The notes below the pieces were generated by a model. That model searched no databases and was not told the DNA's origin. It saw only the letters and a list, made by a program, of their open reading frames with translations. Positions 62,368 through 64,000 of a stretch of 64,000 nucleotides of DNA are shown one piece after another. Positions within the stretch are counted from its first letter, which is position 1. Each line of letters begins with the position of its first letter. The position numbers were made by a program, and so were the translations under genes. The stretch comes from Butyrivibrio sp. NC2007 (GTDB lineage: Bacteria; Bacillota; Clostridia; Lachnospirales; Lachnospiraceae): positions 154,919 to 218,918 of the forward strand of contig NZ_ATWY01000005.1 in the NCBI RefSeq assembly GCF_000421405.1. Reading direction: 5' to 3'.

Positions 62368-63603
62368 ATGATAGATTTAAGCAGACCAATAATTCTATAT
62401 ATGCATGCCGGAAGCGGAAATCATGGGTGTGAGGCTATTGCAGACAGCACCATCAAGCTGATACAAAGATTGAGGCTTGAGCAGGGGTGCGATGTGGAGA
62501 AGGTACCGGCACCGGTGATCATATCCAATAACGCTGATGAGGACAGGAAATATGTTCTGGGCGATTTGGAGAAGCAGGGGCTTTGCGTGCTTACTACGGA
62601 GCGTCACATAGACAGAGATTTTCTAGCTCATGTCTTTTACTATGGATGGCGCAAGATAACAGGCGATAAGCAGTCCTTCATGCGCTACAGGTTTAAGGAT
62701 GCCTATAGGGACTATGTGAAAGAGTGTAGCAGATACAGTGATACCGGGGCTTATGCGAACAAGAAGCCACTGGCGATCTCCATCGGAGGAGACAATTACT
62801 GCTATCCCGAGATGGTGCCTGATCTGATACTGGCCCATGACTATTTTATTAAAAAGGGCTTTGAGACTATACTTTGGGGATGTTCTATTGAGCCCGATTC
62901 CCTTAAGAATGCAGCTCTTTTAAAGGATCTTACAAGGTTTGACAGGATATATGCCAGGGAGTCGATAAGCTTTAATGCGCTGCTTGAGGCAGGACTTTCT
63001 GCTGATAAGCTTGAGCTGCGAAAGGATCCGGCCTTTGAGATGGAAACTGCTGAGCCTCCTGCTTTAGAGGGCTTTATTCCGGGGAAGACTGTGGGAATCA
63101 ACTTAAGTCCCATGGTCCTGGACAGAGCAGGAGATCCGGAACTGGTTAGAGAGAGTTACAGAAACTTCATCAGATATATTCTGGATAAAACCGATAACAA
63201 CATCGCTTTTATTCCGCATGTTGTCTGGAGCAACAACGATGACAGAAAGCCGCTCACAGAGCTTTATGACGAGTTCAAGGACACCGGGCGCGTGGTTATT
63301 ATAGGGGATGCACCAGCAGAGGTTCTAAAGGGCTATATATCAAAGTGTAGTTTCTTCGTTGGGGCGAGAACGCACAGTACTATTGCAGCCTACAGTACAG
63401 GAGTTCCTACTCTTGTAATAGGATATTCTGTAAAGAGCAGGGGAATAGCCACGGATCTGTTTGGGACTTATGACAAGTTTGTCTTACCGGTTCAGGAGCT
63501 TTCTGATCCGCAGGGACTGATCCATTCTTATGAGTTTATAATAACGTGCGAAAAAACCCCTTCCGATGAAGTCGGTTGTGGGATGAATCGCACTGATATT
63601 TAA
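62368..63603 (+). CDS. Polysaccharide pyruvyltransferase, C-terminus probably replaced by IS sequence
   Basis: 411 residues. GSGNHGCEAIADSTIKLI, ISIGGDNYCYPEMVPDLI, VGINLSPMV and ARTHSTIAAYSTGVPTLVIGYS, then KSRGIATDLFG, identify the pyruvyl-transferase (CsaB/WcaK) fold, which adds a ketal pyruvate from PEP to a sugar. ATG 62368 is preferred over 62341, which overlaps the upstream gene. The last 18 or so residues (from CEKTPSDEVGCG) look foreign and coincide with the hairpin of the IS left end. Relatives usually have about 30-40 more native residues, so truncation is likely. Confidence 0.75.
   Translation: MIDLSRPIILYMHAGSGNHGCEAIADSTIKLIQRLRLEQGCDVEKVPAPVIISNNADEDRKYVLGDLEKQGLCVLTTERHIDRDFLAHVFYYGWRKITGDKQSFMRYRFKDAYRDYVKECSRYSDTGAYANKKPLAISIGGDNYCYPEMVPDLILAHDYFIKKGFETILWGCSIEPDSLKNAALLKDLTRFDRIYARESISFNALLEAGLSADKLELRKDPAFEMETAEPPALEGFIPGKTVGINLSPMVLDRAGDPELVRESYRNFIRYILDKTDNNIAFIPHVVWSNNDDRKPLTELYDEFKDTGRVVIIGDAPAEVLKGYISKCSFFVGARTHSTIAAYSTGVPTLVIGYSVKSRGIATDLFGTYDKFVLPVQELSDPQGLIHSYEFIITCEKTPSDEVGCGMNRTDI
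63546..63593 (+). repeat. Hairpin of the IS left end
   Basis: GTGCG (63546-63550) pairs with CGCAC (63589-63593). Inside, CCGA (63563-63566) pairs with TCGG (63572-63575) around TGAAG, and CCC pairs with GGG further out. Imperfect subterminal hairpins are the recognition sites of this IS family. The structure overlaps the end of the pyruvyltransferase frame. Confidence 0.6.
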
Positions 63604-63627
63604 ATTTTGTAATACGGGAACATACGT

Positions 63628-63656
63628 TTGCTAAAGAGCTGCAAAAGTGCTATAAT
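63628..63656 (+). promoter_or_regulatory. Promoter of tnpB
   Basis: TTGCTA (63628-63633), a 17-base spacer and perfect TATAAT (63651-63656). It lies 33 bases before the tnpB start, with a TTTGGAG ribosome site between. Confidence 0.75.
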
Positions 63657-63688
63657 ACTAGCATAAGACAAGTTTTGGAGCAGCTTCT

Positions 63689-64000
63689 ATGGATAAGTAT
63701 ATCTACCTCAGATATCAGTACCGCATATATCCCAATGACTTACAAAAAGCAAAAGCACAGATTACTGCTAACTGCTGCAGGTTCATCCACAACTACTATC
63801 TGAACCTGAGAAGCCTTGCATGGCGCACTCAGCACCGCAGTATGAACTACAATGCCTGTGCAAATGACCTGAAGTACTTAAAGCTTGTTTACCCCTGGCT
63901 GGCGCAGGCTGACTCCATGGCACTTCAGGAGGAGCTTAAAGATCTCCAGAGATCCTTTGAGAACTTCTGGCGTGGCGATGCTTCTTATCCCTTATACCAC
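63689..64000 (+). CDS. tnpB: TnpB-like RNA-guided nuclease (IS605 OrfB), N-terminal part
   Basis: The first 104 residues are visible; the frame is open at the right edge. LRYQYRIYPNDLQKAK, CCRFIHNYYLNLR, YNACANDLKYLK, PWLAQADSMALQEEL and FENFWRGDASYP match the N-terminal helix-turn-helix and wedge region of TnpB. TnpB proteins are RNA-guided DNA nucleases that help IS200/605 elements persist. The catalytic RuvC residues lie beyond the window, so intactness cannot be judged. Confidence 0.9.
   Translation, partial: MDKYIYLRYQYRIYPNDLQKAKAQITANCCRFIHNYYLNLRSLAWRTQHRSMNYNACANDLKYLKLVYPWLAQADSMALQEELKDLQRSFENFWRGDASYPLYH

Larger units (their letters stand above)
63541..64000 (+). mobile_element. 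IS200/IS605-type element, left end and tnpB, runs off the window
   Basis: The left part of an IS605-group insertion: a hairpin-bearing end (63546-63593), a promoter, then the start of tnpB, all in the same direction as the glycan genes. No tnpA is present before tnpB, so it may be a tnpB-only element. The exact left boundary is uncertain, about 63541-63546. The right end and guide-like RNA would lie beyond the window. Confidence 0.7.

Overview
The window is a single, uninterrupted surface-glycan biosynthesis locus: about 53 protein genes, all on the + strand, closely spaced and often overlapping by 1-17 bases. It ends at the left end of an IS200/IS605-type TnpB element that runs off the window. 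Moderate G+C (by eye), AGGAGG-like ribosome binding sites, several TTG/GTG starts and the gene families present suggest a Gram-positive anaerobe of the Lachnospiraceae (Butyrivibrio-like). That assignment is an inference from style and families, not from a marker gene. No rRNA or tRNA gene was seen.

Layout. (1) 1-9.7 kb: end of a family-2 glycosyltransferase, a WbaP/CpsE-type initiating phosphoglycosyltransferase, cytoplasmic GT2 and GT4 enzymes, and two polytopic GT-C-like enzymes. (2) 9.7-10.9 kb: a PseB-type dehydratase with its own promoter and terminator. (3) 10.9-25.9 kb: a PglK-like ABC flippase, an O-acyltransferase, GtrA and GtrB partners of lipid-phosphate-sugar side-chain systems, several GT-C-like membrane enzymes, a WecE aminotransferase, a GNAT acetyltransferase and a Wzy/WaaL-type polymerase or ligase. 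(4) 25.9-32.8 kb: a bacillosamine-like module (PglF dehydratase, PglE aminotransferase, PglC phosphoglycosyltransferase, ATP-grasp ligase, PglA-like GT4). It is interrupted by an 888-base non-coding island holding a terminator, a tandem array of hairpins with about 63-base period, and a 156-base fold-back structure. (5) 32.8-41.3 kb: UDP-GalNAcA synthesis (WbpO/WbpP-like), a sugar N-formyltransferase, two deacetylase-fold proteins without export signals, and three GT4 enzymes. (6) 41.4-52.3 kb: two AsnB-like amidotransferases, an acyl carrier protein, MaoC and SDR enzymes, an FkbH-type HAD protein, an MBOAT acyltransferase and an SGNH protein. (7) 52.3-63.6 kb: two GT11-like enzymes around a second ABC flippase, DUF5672, GT2 and GT17 enzymes, a second polymerase candidate, a DUF6056-like membrane protein and a pyruvyltransferase. 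(8) 63.5-64 kb: the TnpB element.

How the genes may work together. Initiating transferases load the first sugar phosphate onto undecaprenyl phosphate. GT2, GT4, GT11 and GT17 enzymes extend the chain in the cytoplasm, and ABC flippases export it. GT-C enzymes fed by GtrA/GtrB add side branches outside, and polymerase or ligase proteins finish the polymer. Paired initiators, flippases, polymerase candidates, AsnB enzymes and GT11 enzymes suggest two glycan assembly lines joined in one locus. The most interesting part is region 6, which looks like a Dlt-like acylation machine in which an FkbH protein would charge the carrier with a three-carbon hydroxy-acid unit. Region 4 resembles a split version of Neisseria PglB2, whose ATP-grasp domain makes a glyceramido sugar. 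Glycerate-type decoration may therefore be a theme of this locus.
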